From: Polaribacter sp. SA4-10
Lineage (GTDB): Bacteria > Bacteroidota > Bacteroidia > Flavobacteriales > Flavobacteriaceae
Length of the DNA: 64,000 nt
Assembly (NCBI RefSeq): GCF_002163835.1
Contig: NZ_CP019331.1
Location: 1,456,001-1,520,000, forward strand
Direction: 5' to 3'
The stretch's first letter is position 1; each line of letters opens with the position of its first letter. A program made the position numbers and the translations under genes. Positions 27,588-36,763 of the stretch are shown piece by piece. The notes beneath the pieces were generated by a model that saw nothing but the letters and a program-made list of their open reading frames with translations, was not told the origin of the DNA and searched no databases.

Positions 27588-28568
27588 TTATATTTTTAAA
27601 TTAATTTTATTAATACCATTTCTAATAACCAACGCATTTTTAAAGCCTATCATATTAGCAAGTTTCTTAAATCTATATCCCCCAACTGGCCACATTTTTT
27701 TAAAGCCCAAACTGTAAAAATTATCTTCTGAACTCTTTAATAACTTAGGAAACAGTGGATAAAATTCATATATAAAATTCATATAATTATTTGCTAAACC
27801 TTTTTTCAATCTATTACTATCTATATAATCCTTACAATTTGATTCGTATAAATTATAAGAATGCAATAACGAAATTGCCTTAAACTCACCAAAATTATTT
27901 TTACGGGTTATACTATTTAAATTACCAGACCTATAATATACTTTTGCTCCTTCACAAAATTTAATAGCTTTTGCATTTAATAACACTCTAGAAAAAAATT
28001 CTCCGTCTTGATTAATTAATAATTTCTCATTCCAAGGTCCAGAACTCTCTATTAAGCGACTAGTTGTTAACCAAATAGAGGTTTGCCCCATTCCATTTCC
28101 ATTCCAACTATCAATTAACCAATTTACAGGGGCGTCATAATTCTTATTTATTACTTGATTTCCCCACTTTACAGTATCAATAGTATTATAAAAACGCCCC
28201 CAATAACCACTTACTATAATCTCATCTCCAAATTGTTCAAATAATTGAAGTTGATTTTCAATTTTTGAAGGATGCAATATATCATCTGCATCTAAATATT
28301 GAATATAATCTCCTGTACTCAGTTCAAAACCATAATTTCTTGCCGCACAAGCACCTTTTCTCTTGTTTTTAAATATTCTAATCAAATCTGGATGCTTATC
28401 CTTACAACTTTTAATTATATCCCAAGTATTGTCTTTAGAATCGTCATCAATAATAATAATTTCTATATTTTTATGTAGCTGCTGCATCGCTGAATCTATA
28501 GTTTCAACTATAAATTTTGAAGCATCAAACGCAGGTATTATTATGGACACTTTATCTTTCATAATCAT
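27588..28568 (-). CDS. Family 2 glycosyltransferase (GT-A fold)
   Basis: A 326-residue GT2 enzyme: VSIIIPAFDASKFIVETI at the N-terminus, IIIIDDDSKDNT near residue 36, AARNYGFELSTGDYIQYLDADD near 78-100 (metal motif DADD), and an acceptor part with NGNGMGQTSIWL near 155 and NQDGEFFSRVL near 187. It follows the flippase gene by 3 bases. Two Met codons at the start (residues 1 and 3) make the exact start uncertain by two residues. Confidence 0.9.
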   Translation of the reverse strand: MIMKDKVSIIIPAFDASKFIVETIDSAMQQLHKNIEIIIIDDDSKDNTWDIIKSCKDKHPDLIRIFKNKRKGACAARNYGFELSTGDYIQYLDADDILHPSKIENQLQLFEQFGDEIIVSGYWGRFYNTIDTVKWGNQVINKNYDAPVNWLIDSWNGNGMGQTSIWLTTSRLIESSGPWNEKLLINQDGEFFSRVLLNAKAIKFCEGAKVYYRSGNLNSITRKNNFGEFKAISLLHSYNLYESNCKDYIDSNRLKKGLANNYMNFIYEFYPLFPKLLKSSEDNFYSLGFKKMWPVGGYRFKKLANMIGFKNALVIRNGINKINLKI

Positions 28569-28571
28569 TAT

Positions 28572-30008
28572 TTATTTTGATTTAAAATTATGGTAAAGTT
28601 TTACAAAAGGAAAAATTACTTGATTTCTAAAAATAAAAAATGATAAAAAAAATGAAAGCAAAAGAACAATTAGTTTTAAACTTTTCTCATTGTAACCAAT
28701 TATGTGAAGTAAGAATAGGCTAACACCAGGTATAACTAGTATTTTAAAAGATTTAACATGATACATCATTAAATTGATTAATGATTTTTTTAATGATAAA
28801 ATCATTATATATGATTTTAAAAAAAAATTAATAAATAAAGCTACATTAACCATTATTGCAACATAATATAATTCGCCTAAATAAACACCTATAACCAAAC
28901 ATATTATAGTTATCGGTTTTTCATAAAATGTAATAAAATTTAAATATTTAGCCTTTCCTATTGACTTAACAACACTATCAATTAGAATGTTAAATGGTAA
29001 TACAACAATCCCTAATGACATAATCTTAAAAATGGGAATCATCTCTACCCATTTAGAACCAAAAACCAAATTAACAATATCACTTCCAAAAATATAAAAA
29101 ATAATTGCACAAGGAAAAATGACACTTGAAACTCCTAAAAGAAATTGACAATAAATATTAAATATTCTTTGAGTATCATTTTGAATTTTAGAAAAAACAG
29201 GATAAATAACTCTACCAATCGCAGACATAATTGTATTTACAGGCATTCGGACTGTTGATAACGATTTAGAATAAATACCTAAATTTAAATCTCCTAAATT
29301 ACGACCAATTAAGACTTTATCAATAACAGAAGCAATAGTACCAAAAACTCCATTAATAAAAATAGCGAAACTAAACTTTAGAAGTTTCCTTATTGAAGCG
29401 AAACTAAATATAAATGAAGGAAGCCATTTAGAAAACCACCAAATTACAACAGCATATATAAGAGGCTTTAATAGATGCAGTATTACAAGTGACCAAACAC
29501 CATAACCAATAGACGCAAAAAATATTGCAAAACTGAAACTTATGAAAGAACTTAGAATTTCTGAAATTCCAATTTCTTTAAAACGCATTTCTTTTTCTAA
29601 TTTAATTTTTTGAACCATCCCAATACTATTAATTAGGACAATAAAACTCATTACTTTTGCAAAAGGAATGAGTTTCACATTTTTATAAAACTCGGCAATA
29701 AAATTCGCGGAAAAATAAATTGAAACAGTAATTATTACAGATATAATAATATTATACCAGAAAATAGTAGAATAATCCTTATCCTGAATGTTTTCTTTTT
29801 GGATAAGAGCCTCACCAAACCCAAAGTCTAAAAAAAGTCTACTAAAACCTGTTATTACAAGTACCATTCCAATAATTCCATATGCTTCAGGTCCTAAAAC
29901 TCTAGCTAAATATATACCTAATGTAAAATTAATTATTACAGCACCTAAATTAGATGTTGCCGTCCATAAAACACCTTTAATAAATTGGTTTTTTAGATTT
30001 GCAGACAT
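28572..30008 (-). CDS. wzx: Lipid-linked oligosaccharide flippase (Wzx/WzxC family)
   Basis: A 478-residue polytopic membrane protein of the MOP superfamily with about 12-14 helices. The N-terminal FIKGVLWTATSNLGAVIINF, then ARVLGPEAYGIIGM near residue 35 and FGFGEALIQKE near 62, are the recognisable WzxC-type motifs. It moves undecaprenyl-linked repeat units across the inner membrane for polymerisation by Wzy. It is one base from the upstream UDP-glucose dehydrogenase gene and is the only flippase of the locus. Confidence 0.93.
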   Translation of the reverse strand: MSANLKNQFIKGVLWTATSNLGAVIINFTLGIYLARVLGPEAYGIIGMVLVITGFSRLFLDFGFGEALIQKENIQDKDYSTIFWYNIIISVIITVSIYFSANFIAEFYKNVKLIPFAKVMSFIVLINSIGMVQKIKLEKEMRFKEIGISEILSSFISFSFAIFFASIGYGVWSLVILHLLKPLIYAVVIWWFSKWLPSFIFSFASIRKLLKFSFAIFINGVFGTIASVIDKVLIGRNLGDLNLGIYSKSLSTVRMPVNTIMSAIGRVIYPVFSKIQNDTQRIFNIYCQFLLGVSSVIFPCAIIFYIFGSDIVNLVFGSKWVEMIPIFKIMSLGIVVLPFNILIDSVVKSIGKAKYLNFITFYEKPITIICLVIGVYLGELYYVAIMVNVALFINFFLKSYIMILSLKKSLINLMMYHVKSFKILVIPGVSLFLLHIIGYNEKSLKLIVLLLSFFLSFFIFRNQVIFPFVKLYHNFKSK

Positions 30009-30009
30009 A

Positions 30010-31410
30010 TTATTTACTTTTCCCTAAACTATATATTTTAAAACCAATTTTTTCAAATTTTTCTTTGTCTAGAATTTTACGGCCGTCAAAAATAAAGGCC
30101 GGTTTTAACATACTGTCGTAAATACGCTGCCAATCATAGGTTACAAACTCATCCCAATCCGTTAAAACAGCAATCGCATGGGCATCTTTAGCCGCTTCAT
30201 ACGGGTCATTTACAACGTTTAATAATTCTTTGTTTTTGATGTCATCCCTCGTATTTAAATATGCTAGATCTGCATATACTTGATACTCTTGTACCTTAGG
30301 ATCATATACATGAACATTTGCATGTTCTTCTAACAAACCATCTGCCACATAAATGGCAGCAGATTCTCGTGTGTCATTGGTGTCTTTTTTAAAGGCCCAG
30401 CCTAAAAACGCTATTTTTTTTCCAGAGACCGTATTGAATAAGGTCTTGATAATATTATCAGAAAATCGTTTTTTTTGATGGTCATTCATAATAATGACTT
30501 GCTCCCAATAGTCAGCAACAGCATCCAATCCGTAAGATTTTGCGATATATACCAAGTTTAAAATATCTTTTTGAAAACAAGAACCTCCAAAACCAACAGA
30601 AGCCTGTAAAAATTTGGGTCCAATTCTACTATCCATACCAATGGCTTTTGATAATTCGTTGACATCAGCTCCTGTTACTTCGCACAATTCAGAAATTGAG
30701 TTAATTGAAGAAACACGTTGCGCCAAGAAAGCATTTGCGGTGAGTTTAGACAACTCTGAGGACCATACATTAGTAGTTAAAATTTGAGCGCTGGGTATCC
30801 AGTTTGCATACACTGCTACCAGTGCCTCCATCGCCTCTTTTCCTGCTACTGTTTGATCCCCACCAATTAACACCCTATCTGGGTTGTATAGATCTTGCAC
30901 TGCAGTACCCTCTGCTAAAAATTCAGGATTGGATAATATTTGAAAATTCACCCCATTTCCTGTATTGTCTAAGATCGTTTTTATAGCTTCAGCCGTTCTT
31001 ACGGGTAAAGTAGATTTCTCTACTATTATTTTATCAGTTTTAGCAACGCGCGCTATTTGACGCGCACACAATTCAATAAATTTTAAATCTGCCGCCATTC
31101 CTTTTCCTTTTCCATAGGTTTTGGTAGGCGTATTTACAGAAATAAAAATCATATCTGCTTTTTCAATAGCATCATCAACATCGGTAGTGAAAAATAAATT
31201 TCTATTTCTTGCCACTTTTACAACAGCATCTAAGCCAGGTTCATAAATTGGCAATTTACTTAAATCAGCATCATTCCAATCTGCGATGCGTTGTTCATTT
31301 AAATCTACAACTTCAACATTAATATGTGGACATTTTTCAGCAATTATAGCCATGGTTGGCCCACCAACATAACCAGCACCAATACAACAAATATTTTTAA
31401 TAATTTTCAT
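30010..31410 (-). CDS. ugd: UDP-glucose 6-dehydrogenase, eukaryotic-type
   Basis: A 466-residue NAD-dependent four-electron dehydrogenase: [20 protein letters not shown] at residues 8-27, [19 protein letters not shown] near 91, EKSTLPVR near 130 and the catalytic cysteine in [10 protein letters not shown] near 275. Length and these motifs (especially TPTKTYGxGKG) match the animal/plant-like UGDH class, unlike the shorter bacterial-type enzyme at 34036. It makes UDP-glucuronic acid, used directly or by the UDP-xylose synthase. It precedes wzx by one base. Confidence 0.95.
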   Translation of the reverse strand: MKIIKNICCIGAGYVGGPTMAIIAEKCPHINVEVVDLNEQRIADWNDADLSKLPIYEPGLDAVVKVARNRNLFFTTDVDDAIEKADMIFISVNTPTKTYGKGKGMAADLKFIELCARQIARVAKTDKIIVEKSTLPVRTAEAIKTILDNTGNGVNFQILSNPEFLAEGTAVQDLYNPDRVLIGGDQTVAGKEAMEALVAVYANWIPSAQILTTNVWSSELSKLTANAFLAQRVSSINSISELCEVTGADVNELSKAIGMDSRIGPKFLQASVGFGGSCFQKDILNLVYIAKSYGLDAVADYWEQVIIMNDHQKKRFSDNIIKTLFNTVSGKKIAFLGWAFKKDTNDTRESAAIYVADGLLEEHANVHVYDPKVQEYQVYADLAYLNTRDDIKNKELLNVVNDPYEAAKDAHAIAVLTDWDEFVTYDWQRIYDSMLKPAFIFDGRKILDKEKFEKIGFKIYSLGKSK

Positions 31411-31454
31411 CTTACTTTTTTTTATTCAAATTATTTAATCTAAATAACATCAAT

Positions 31455-32582
31455 TTACTCAGCTTGTTTCAAGATTTCATGACCCGCTTTTAATAAAACA
31501 ACATCCTTGTTCATTAACGAGACATCACTTTTCATCATATCTTTTACTAAGGAAGCCAAATCATGTTCTGGAACCCATCCTAGTTTTGTTTTAGCTTTTG
31601 TTGGGTCTCCAATTAACAAATCTACTTCCGTTGGACGGAAATAAGACGGATCTACAGACAACACTTCTTTACCTATTTCTATTTGAAAATCTTTATGATT
31701 ACAAGCAACAACATACGCTTTTTCGTCTACACCTTCTCCTTTAAATTCAACCTCTATACCAACTTCAAGAAAAGCAAAACGTACAAAGTCTCTTACTGTT
31801 GTAGTAACACCTGTTGCAATTACCCAATCTTCTGGTTTGTCTGCTTGTAAGATCATCCACATCATACGCACATAATCTTTGGCATGACCCCAATCACGTT
31901 TTGCTTCTAAATTACCTAAAAATACTTTTTCTTGTAAACCTAAAGCAATTTTAGCTACTGCACGCGTAATTTTCCTTGTTACAAATGTTTCACCTCTTCT
32001 TGGTGATTCATGGTTGAATAAAATACCATTACACGCAAACATATCATACGCTTCGCGATAATTCTTAGTGATCCAAAATCCGTATATCTTAGCTACTCCA
32101 TAAGGTGATCTCGGATAAAATGGAGAAAGTTCATCATAAAAACCTTTGTCATTTTTATTTTCTGGCATCCCCCCATACAATTCTGAAGTAGAAGCCTGAT
32201 AAATTCTTGTTTTCTTTTCTAGTCCTAAAATTCGTACCGCTTCTAAGATTCTTAAAGTACCTAATCCATCAACATTACCCACATATTCTGGAGTATCAAA
32301 AGAAACCGCAACATGAGACATCGCTCCTAAATTATAAATCTCATCTGGCTGACATTCTTGGATGATACGCGTCAGATTCATTGCATCCGTTAAATCTCCG
32401 TAATGTAATTTTAGTCTTAAATCTGGAGCATGAGGATCTTGATATAAATGATCTATTCGATCTGTATTAAACAAAGAAGACCTCCTCTTAATACCATGTA
32501 CCATATAGCCTTTCTCTAATAGCAATTCTGCTAAATAAGACCCATCTTGTCCTGTAATTCCTGTAATTAATGCTACTTTCAT
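31455..32582 (-). CDS. gmd: GDP-mannose 4,6-dehydratase
   Basis: A 375-residue SDR dehydratase: [18 protein letters not shown] near residue 4, [17 protein letters not shown] near 30, ASTSELYGG near 130 and the catalytic [15 protein letters not shown] near 156, plus [15 protein letters not shown] near 190, which are diagnostic for GMD. It makes GDP-4-keto-6-deoxymannose, which can go to GDP-fucose (fcl at 33074) or GDP-perosamine (aminotransferase at 17326). Its ATG is joined directly to the heptad repeat array at 32583-32673, so its leader consists of repeat sequence. Confidence 0.97.
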   Translation of the reverse strand: MKVALITGITGQDGSYLAELLLEKGYMVHGIKRRSSLFNTDRIDHLYQDPHAPDLRLKLHYGDLTDAMNLTRIIQECQPDEIYNLGAMSHVAVSFDTPEYVGNVDGLGTLRILEAVRILGLEKKTRIYQASTSELYGGMPENKNDKGFYDELSPFYPRSPYGVAKIYGFWITKNYREAYDMFACNGILFNHESPRRGETFVTRKITRAVAKIALGLQEKVFLGNLEAKRDWGHAKDYVRMMWMILQADKPEDWVIATGVTTTVRDFVRFAFLEVGIEVEFKGEGVDEKAYVVACNHKDFQIEIGKEVLSVDPSYFRPTEVDLLIGDPTKAKTKLGWVPEHDLASLVKDMMKSDVSLMNKDVVLLKAGHEILKQAE

Positions 32583-32673
32583 TGTTCGTTGTTCGTTGTT
32601 CGTTACTCGTTGTTCGTTGCTCGTTGTTCGTTGTTCGTTAAACGATTGACGGTGGACGACAAACGATAATCGT
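32583..32673. repeat. Heptad repeat array (left flank of four-helix-bundle cassette 1)
   Basis: Thirteen consecutive 7-base units. The first eight are TGTTCGT or one-base variants (TACTCGT, TGCTCGT); the last five diverge but keep CG at positions 5-6 of every unit. The array starts at the base next to the gmd start codon. It contains the 12-base core GACGGTGGACGA (32648-32659) that is repeated in the same orientation on the other side of the cassette. Confidence 0.9.
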
Positions 32674-32678
32674 TTTTT

Positions 32679-33023
32679 TTACTTTAGTGATTTTATTAAT
32701 TTATACAACATCATTTTAATTCTTGTACATAATTCAAATAATTTCACATATTCTTCATTAGAAATATACGCTAAATCTTTTGCTAAAAACAATTGATAAT
32801 TTGCTTCTTCCAAAGACCCTTTTGCAATATATAAAAATTGTATAAACTCTTTTTTATACTGTCTTCCTTGACCTTCTATTATATTTGTTGGAACACTACT
32901 AGCACTTCTTCTTATTTGATTGGTTAACCCATATTTTTCTGAAGAAGGAAAGTGTTTTGAAACTAGGTATACATCAAGAGTTAATTGATGGGCTAATTTC
33001 CAAACCTGTAGTTTACATTCCAT
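32679..33023 (-). CDS. Four-helix-bundle protein (23S rRNA intervening-sequence/S23 family), intact copy
   Basis: A 114-residue helical protein of the family first seen in intervening sequences of bacterial 23S rRNA genes and related to the bAvd accessory protein of diversity-generating retroelements. The conserved segment is FPSSEKYGLTNQIRRSASSV near residues 25-44, followed by PTNIIEGQGR and FLYIAKGSLEE. It has no known role in polysaccharide synthesis. The gene separates fcl from gmd, which are usually adjacent, and is flanked on both sides by heptad repeat arrays. A homologous, frameshifted copy lies at 38168. No reverse transcriptase and no rRNA gene are in the window. Confidence 0.9.
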   Translation of the reverse strand: MECKLQVWKLAHQLTLDVYLVSKHFPSSEKYGLTNQIRRSASSVPTNIIEGQGRQYKKEFIQFLYIAKGSLEEANYQLFLAKDLAYISNEEYVKLFELCTRIKMMLYKLIKSLK

Positions 33024-33030
33024 TTTTTTG

Positions 33031-33072
33031 TTCGTTGTTACGTTGATCGTTGGACGGTGGACGAGAATCGAT
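33031..33072. repeat. Heptad repeat array (right flank of cassette 1)
   Basis: CG dinucleotides recur at 33033, 33041, 33048, 33055, 33062 and 33069, a 7-base period with one 8-base step. It holds the same core GACGGTGGACGA (33053-33064) as the left array, in the same orientation, and lies between the ATG of the four-helix-bundle gene and the stop codon of fcl. Confidence 0.85.
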
Positions 33073-33073
33073 T

Positions 33074-34024
33074 TTACATTTTCACTTCTTTAATACTTTC
33101 TATATTCTCCAAAAACCAAGTATACGTTTTCTCGATCCCTTCTTCTAATTCTGTTGAATATTGCCAACCTAATTCTTTCATCTTAGAAACATCCATTAAT
33201 TTTCTTGATGTACCATCTGGTTTTTCAGCATCCCAAACAATTTGACCTGTATGACCTGTGATTTTTTGGATTGTCTCTGCTAATTCTTTTATGGTAATGT
33301 CTTTACCTGATCCTACATTGTACAAATATTCAGGTAATTCATTTTCCAAAGCATACACAACAGCTTCTGCCATATCATCTACAAATAAAAACTCACGCAT
33401 TGGAGTACCACTTCCCCATAAAACAACTTCTGAATTGTTATTGTTTTTTGCCTCATGAAACTTACGAAGCATTGCAGGTAATACATGAGAAGATTTTAAA
33501 TCAAAATTATCATGAGTACCATATAGATTCGTTGGCATTAAGCTTACATAGTCTTTACTAAATTGCTTTCTAATAGCTTGACATGACTTAACTCCTGTGA
33601 TTTTAGCGATTGCATACCACTCATTTGTAGGCTCTAGAGAATCTGTTAATAAATATTCTTCTTTTAAAGGCTGTGGTGCAAATTTCGGATAAATACAAGA
33701 ACTTCCTAAAAATATAAATTTATTAACCCCTGATTTTAATGCGCCATCAATTAAATTATTCTGAATTTGCATGTTCTCCATTAAAAAGGGATAGGGAAAA
33801 TCATTATTTGCTAAAATACCACCAACCTTAGCTGCAGCATCAATTACAATTACTGGTTTTTCAGTTGTATAAAAATCTTTAACAGCTTCTTGATTTCTTA
33901 AATCTAATTCTTTACTGGTTCTACCTAATAAATTAGTATACCCTTTTTTTTCTAAAGCTCTCCATACTGCCGAACCGACCATACCTCTATGACCAGCAAT
34001 ATATATCTTTGTTGACGTATCCAT
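33074..34024 (-). CDS. fcl: GDP-L-fucose synthase
   Basis: A 316-residue bifunctional epimerase/reductase: YIAGHRGMVGSAVWRAL near residue 8, FLGSSCIYPKFAPQP near 105 and the catalytic YAIAKITGVKSCQA near 136, with MPTNLYGTHDNFDL near 165. These are all GFS/WcaG signatures. It turns GDP-4-keto-6-deoxymannose into GDP-L-fucose. Gmd, the previous enzyme of the pathway, lies downstream behind cassette 1. It follows the ugd gene by 11 bases. Confidence 0.96.
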   Translation of the reverse strand: MDTSTKIYIAGHRGMVGSAVWRALEKKGYTNLLGRTSKELDLRNQEAVKDFYTTEKPVIVIDAAAKVGGILANNDFPYPFLMENMQIQNNLIDGALKSGVNKFIFLGSSCIYPKFAPQPLKEEYLLTDSLEPTNEWYAIAKITGVKSCQAIRKQFSKDYVSLMPTNLYGTHDNFDLKSSHVLPAMLRKFHEAKNNNNSEVVLWGSGTPMREFLFVDDMAEAVVYALENELPEYLYNVGSGKDITIKELAETIQKITGHTGQIVWDAEKPDGTSRKLMDVSKMKELGWQYSTELEEGIEKTYTWFLENIESIKEVKM

Positions 34025-34035
34025 TAATAAAAAAA

Positions 34036-35358
34036 TTATTTTCCAATTTGATAATATTCAAATCCTTTATCCTCTAAATTAAATGCATTGTATTGATTTC
34101 TACCATCAAAAATAACTGGAGAATTCAATTGAGATTTTATTTCCTCAAAATCAGGCGATCTAAATTCCTTCCATTCTGTTAAAAGAATTAAAGCCTCAGC
34201 TCCTTTTAAAACGTCATATTTAGAATCATAATAAGTGATCCCTTCTACATCTTTTAAATAACATTCTTTAGCTTCCTCAATCGCTTTAGGGTCATAAGCA
34301 TGTAATTTTGCACCTCTACTCAACAATTCTTTTACAACATATATTGATGGTGCTTCACGCATATCATCTGTACCTGGCTTAAAGGCCAAACCCCATAATG
34401 CAAAAGTTAACCCCGATAAATCTTCTCCAAACTTTTTTACAATTTTCTGAGCAATTACTAATTTTTGAGCGTCATTAACATCCTCTACTGAGGTTATTAA
34501 ATTTGCTTTATATCCGTGTTCTTCAGCAATTTTCTTTAATGCTTTTACATCTTTTGGAAAACAAGACCCTCCATAACCAGCACCTGGATAAATAAAACTA
34601 TAGCCTATTCTTTTATCTGAACCAATACCTATTCTTACTTGATTTGCATCTGCCCCCACTCTTTCACAAATATTTGCAATTTCATTCATAAACGAAATTT
34701 TAGTTGCTAACATAGCATTAGCAGCATATTTCGTCATTTCTGCAGAGCGAATATCCATCGTTATAAAACGATCATGCGTTCTAAAAAAAGGTGAATATAA
34801 TTGTTTCATTGCACCAAAAGCATATTCAGAATCTGCTCCAATAACCACTCTATCTGGTTTCATAAAATCATCTATCGCTGCTCCTTCTTTTAAGAATTCT
34901 GGATTTGAAACTACATGAAACTTTAACTGAACACCTCTTTTATCTAATTCCTTTTGTATTGTTGCTTTTACTTTATCCGCTGTTCCAATTGGAACCGTTG
35001 ATTTATCAACAATTACCAATTCTTTATTCATTGACTCACCTATAGATTTAGCTACTGCTAAAACATATTGCAAATCTGCAGAACCATCTTCTCCCGTTGG
35101 TGTTCCCACAGCAATAAAAACTATCTTTGCATTTGAAATTGCATTAGGTAAGTTTATAGTAAAATCAAGATTTTTATTCTTTACATTTTTTAAAACCATC
35201 GCTTCTAACCCAGGTTCAAAAATGGGAATAATCCCTTTATTTAATTTTTCAATTTTTATAGCATCAATATCAACACAGGTAACACAATTCCCCATTTCCG
35301 CAAAACAAGTTCCAGAAACCAAGCCAACATAACCTGAACCAACTATAGCTATATTCAT
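34036..35358 (-). CDS. ugd: UDP-glucose 6-dehydrogenase, bacterial-type
   Basis: A 440-residue dehydrogenase: [20 protein letters not shown] at residues 3-22, [13 protein letters not shown] near 85, [14 protein letters not shown] near 117 and the catalytic cysteine in [13 protein letters not shown] near 261. This is the TuaD/Ugd class of bacteria. It makes the same product, UDP-glucuronic acid, as the longer enzyme at 30010; the two are clearly different lineages, so this is not a recent duplication. The catalytic residues of both are intact. Confidence 0.95.
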   Translation of the reverse strand: MNIAIVGSGYVGLVSGTCFAEMGNCVTCVDIDAIKIEKLNKGIIPIFEPGLEAMVLKNVKNKNLDFTINLPNAISNAKIVFIAVGTPTGEDGSADLQYVLAVAKSIGESMNKELVIVDKSTVPIGTADKVKATIQKELDKRGVQLKFHVVSNPEFLKEGAAIDDFMKPDRVVIGADSEYAFGAMKQLYSPFFRTHDRFITMDIRSAEMTKYAANAMLATKISFMNEIANICERVGADANQVRIGIGSDKRIGYSFIYPGAGYGGSCFPKDVKALKKIAEEHGYKANLITSVEDVNDAQKLVIAQKIVKKFGEDLSGLTFALWGLAFKPGTDDMREAPSIYVVKELLSRGAKLHAYDPKAIEEAKECYLKDVEGITYYDSKYDVLKGAEALILLTEWKEFRSPDFEEIKSQLNSPVIFDGRNQYNAFNLEDKGFEYYQIGK

Positions 35359-35360
35359 TC

Positions 35361-35786
35361 TTATTTATTTTTTAACAACCATGAAGATGACTGAATTTTA
35401 TCTCCTAAACCATCAATTAATTGAATACCTAATTCATTACAAATTGGCGCTTCAGGAATCGAATTATTATCCTGATCTCCGCCATTAGCGAAACCAAGGT
35501 CATACTCTTCATTGAATTTTTCGTGTAAATTTGCGATGGAAGCACAAACCGTTCTATCTTTATCAATAGAAATCATTGCTTTATCAACAGCTTTAATATT
35601 CTGAACAATAAACAAACGTTCATCTTCTTTTTGAAATTCTTTAGATCCTTTTAATGCTCGTTGAAAATCGCTATTCACAATTACAAAAAGCGCATCTGCT
35701 AATGCTTTTGCATTATTAAAGTATTCTAAATGTCCTTTATGGATTGGGTTAAAGTACCCAGAAACGATGATTGCTTTTTTCTTCAT
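35361..35786 (-). CDS. Small cytidylyltransferase-like nucleotidyltransferase
   Basis: A 141-residue single-domain protein with the Rossmann-like nucleotidyltransferase fold. [15 protein letters not shown] at residues 9-23 contains the HxGH motif, and [12 protein letters not shown] near 37 is the following strand. The C-terminal ISSTS-type motif is replaced by [11 protein letters not shown]. Relatives include glycerol-3-phosphate cytidylyltransferase and the HldE nucleotidyltransferase domain. Substrate unknown; no kinase or phosphatase of a heptose or glycerol pathway is in the window. It sits 2 bases before ugd, so its product presumably serves the same glycan. Confidence 0.78.
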   Translation of the reverse strand: MKKKAIIVSGYFNPIHKGHLEYFNNAKALADALFVIVNSDFQRALKGSKEFQKEDERLFIVQNIKAVDKAMISIDKDRTVCASIANLHEKFNEEYDLGFANGGDQDNNSIPEAPICNELGIQLIDGLGDKIQSSSWLLKNK

Positions 35787-35809
35787 GCTTTTTCAACTTT
35801 TTTTTTTGA

Positions 35810-35817
35810 CAAATATA
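35810..35817 (-). promoter_or_regulatory. Possible -7 element before the cytidylyltransferase-like gene
   Basis: TATATTTG on the minus strand fits TAnnTTTG in the 38-base gap after the wbpB-like gene, but no TTG lies at the proper distance upstream. Weak candidate. Confidence 0.2.
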
Positions 35818-35824
35818 TAATTAT

Positions 35825-36760
35825 TTATTTAATAACATAAGGGTGCTTATCCCCTTTTTTATCAATTGTCAAACTCCTAATATCATGCACTATTTGTATT
35901 GACTTTTCAGAATCCATCAACCCAAAACCATTTCCTTTTAATATTTGCTCATAACTTTTGGTATGCAAATCTGTAAAACCAGCACTAAATTCTAATTCTT
36001 GACCATCTATTGTAATGGAACGAAAAGTTTTTTGCGCCATTTCTTTTATCTGCGCCGGTAAATCATTTTCATTAATTGAGAGAAACCATCGTACCCTCGC
36101 ATTCTTAAACTCTAAATAACCTGCCGCTTTGTCTTTTTCTCTTAAATGCACAATATTCTCTTGAACATCTCCAAAAACCCAAGAAAGCATATCATAAAAA
36201 TGAACACCAATATTTGTTGCGATTCCACCAGACTTACTTTCATCACCTTTCCAAGAAACATCATACCACTTTCCTCTTGAAGTAATATACGTTAAATCTA
36301 CCTCATACTTTTCTTTTTTATTCTCAGCGTCTACCTTATTCTTTAATTTAATAATACTTGGATGCAACCTTAATTGTAAAATTGTATTAATCTTTTGACC
36401 CGATTCTTTCTCAATATCCATTAATGCAGCTACATTCCATGGATTTAAAACTAATGGTTTTTCACAAATTGCATCTGCTCCTCTTCTTAAAGCCATTCTA
36501 ATATGAGCATCATGTAAGTAATTTGGAGTACAAATACTCACATAATCTAAAAGAGTTCCTGCTCTTTTTAATTTCTCTATATGACGATCAAAACGCTCAA
36601 ATTCAACAAAAAAATCTGCACTTGGAAAATAACTATCCATAACTCCAACACTATCAAATTTATCTAGTGCAGCAATTAGCGTGTTATTTGTATCTTTTAT
36701 TGCCTTTAAATGTCTTGGAGCAATATAACCTGCAGCTCCTATTAAAGCGAAATTTTTCAT
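35825..36760 (-). CDS. wbpB: WbpB-like Gfo/Idh/MocA oxidoreductase (UDP-HexNAcA 3-dehydrogenase)
   Basis: A 311-residue NAD-dependent oxidoreductase. FALIGAAGYIAPRHLKAI at residues 4-21 is the dinucleotide motif typical of WbpB, DYVSICTPNYLHDAH near 92 and the catalytic CEKPLVLN near 119 (EKP lysine), with GGIATNIGVHFYDML near 180 holding the HxxD-type active-site residues. WbpB oxidises C3 of UDP-GlcNAcA after the 6-dehydrogenase; that dehydrogenase is the adjacent gene (3-base gap). The dedicated WbpE aminotransferase and WbpD acetyltransferase that follow in Pseudomonas are not obvious here. Confidence 0.88.
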   Translation of the reverse strand: MKNFALIGAAGYIAPRHLKAIKDTNNTLIAALDKFDSVGVMDSYFPSADFFVEFERFDRHIEKLKRAGTLLDYVSICTPNYLHDAHIRMALRRGADAICEKPLVLNPWNVAALMDIEKESGQKINTILQLRLHPSIIKLKNKVDAENKKEKYEVDLTYITSRGKWYDVSWKGDESKSGGIATNIGVHFYDMLSWVFGDVQENIVHLREKDKAAGYLEFKNARVRWFLSINENDLPAQIKEMAQKTFRSITIDGQELEFSAGFTDLHTKSYEQILKGNGFGLMDSEKSIQIVHDIRSLTIDKKGDKHPYVIK

Positions 36761-36763
36761 TAA

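Noticed and set aside
32583..32673. Possible CRISPR array
   Set aside because: The period is 7 bases with no spacers and no cas genes; it is a short tandem repeat.
32679..33023. Part of a diversity-generating retroelement (Avd-like protein)
   Set aside because: No reverse transcriptase, template repeat or variable repeat is visible anywhere in the window.
30010..35358. Recent tandem duplication of ugd
   Set aside because: The two proteins differ in length and in every signature stretch and belong to different classes.
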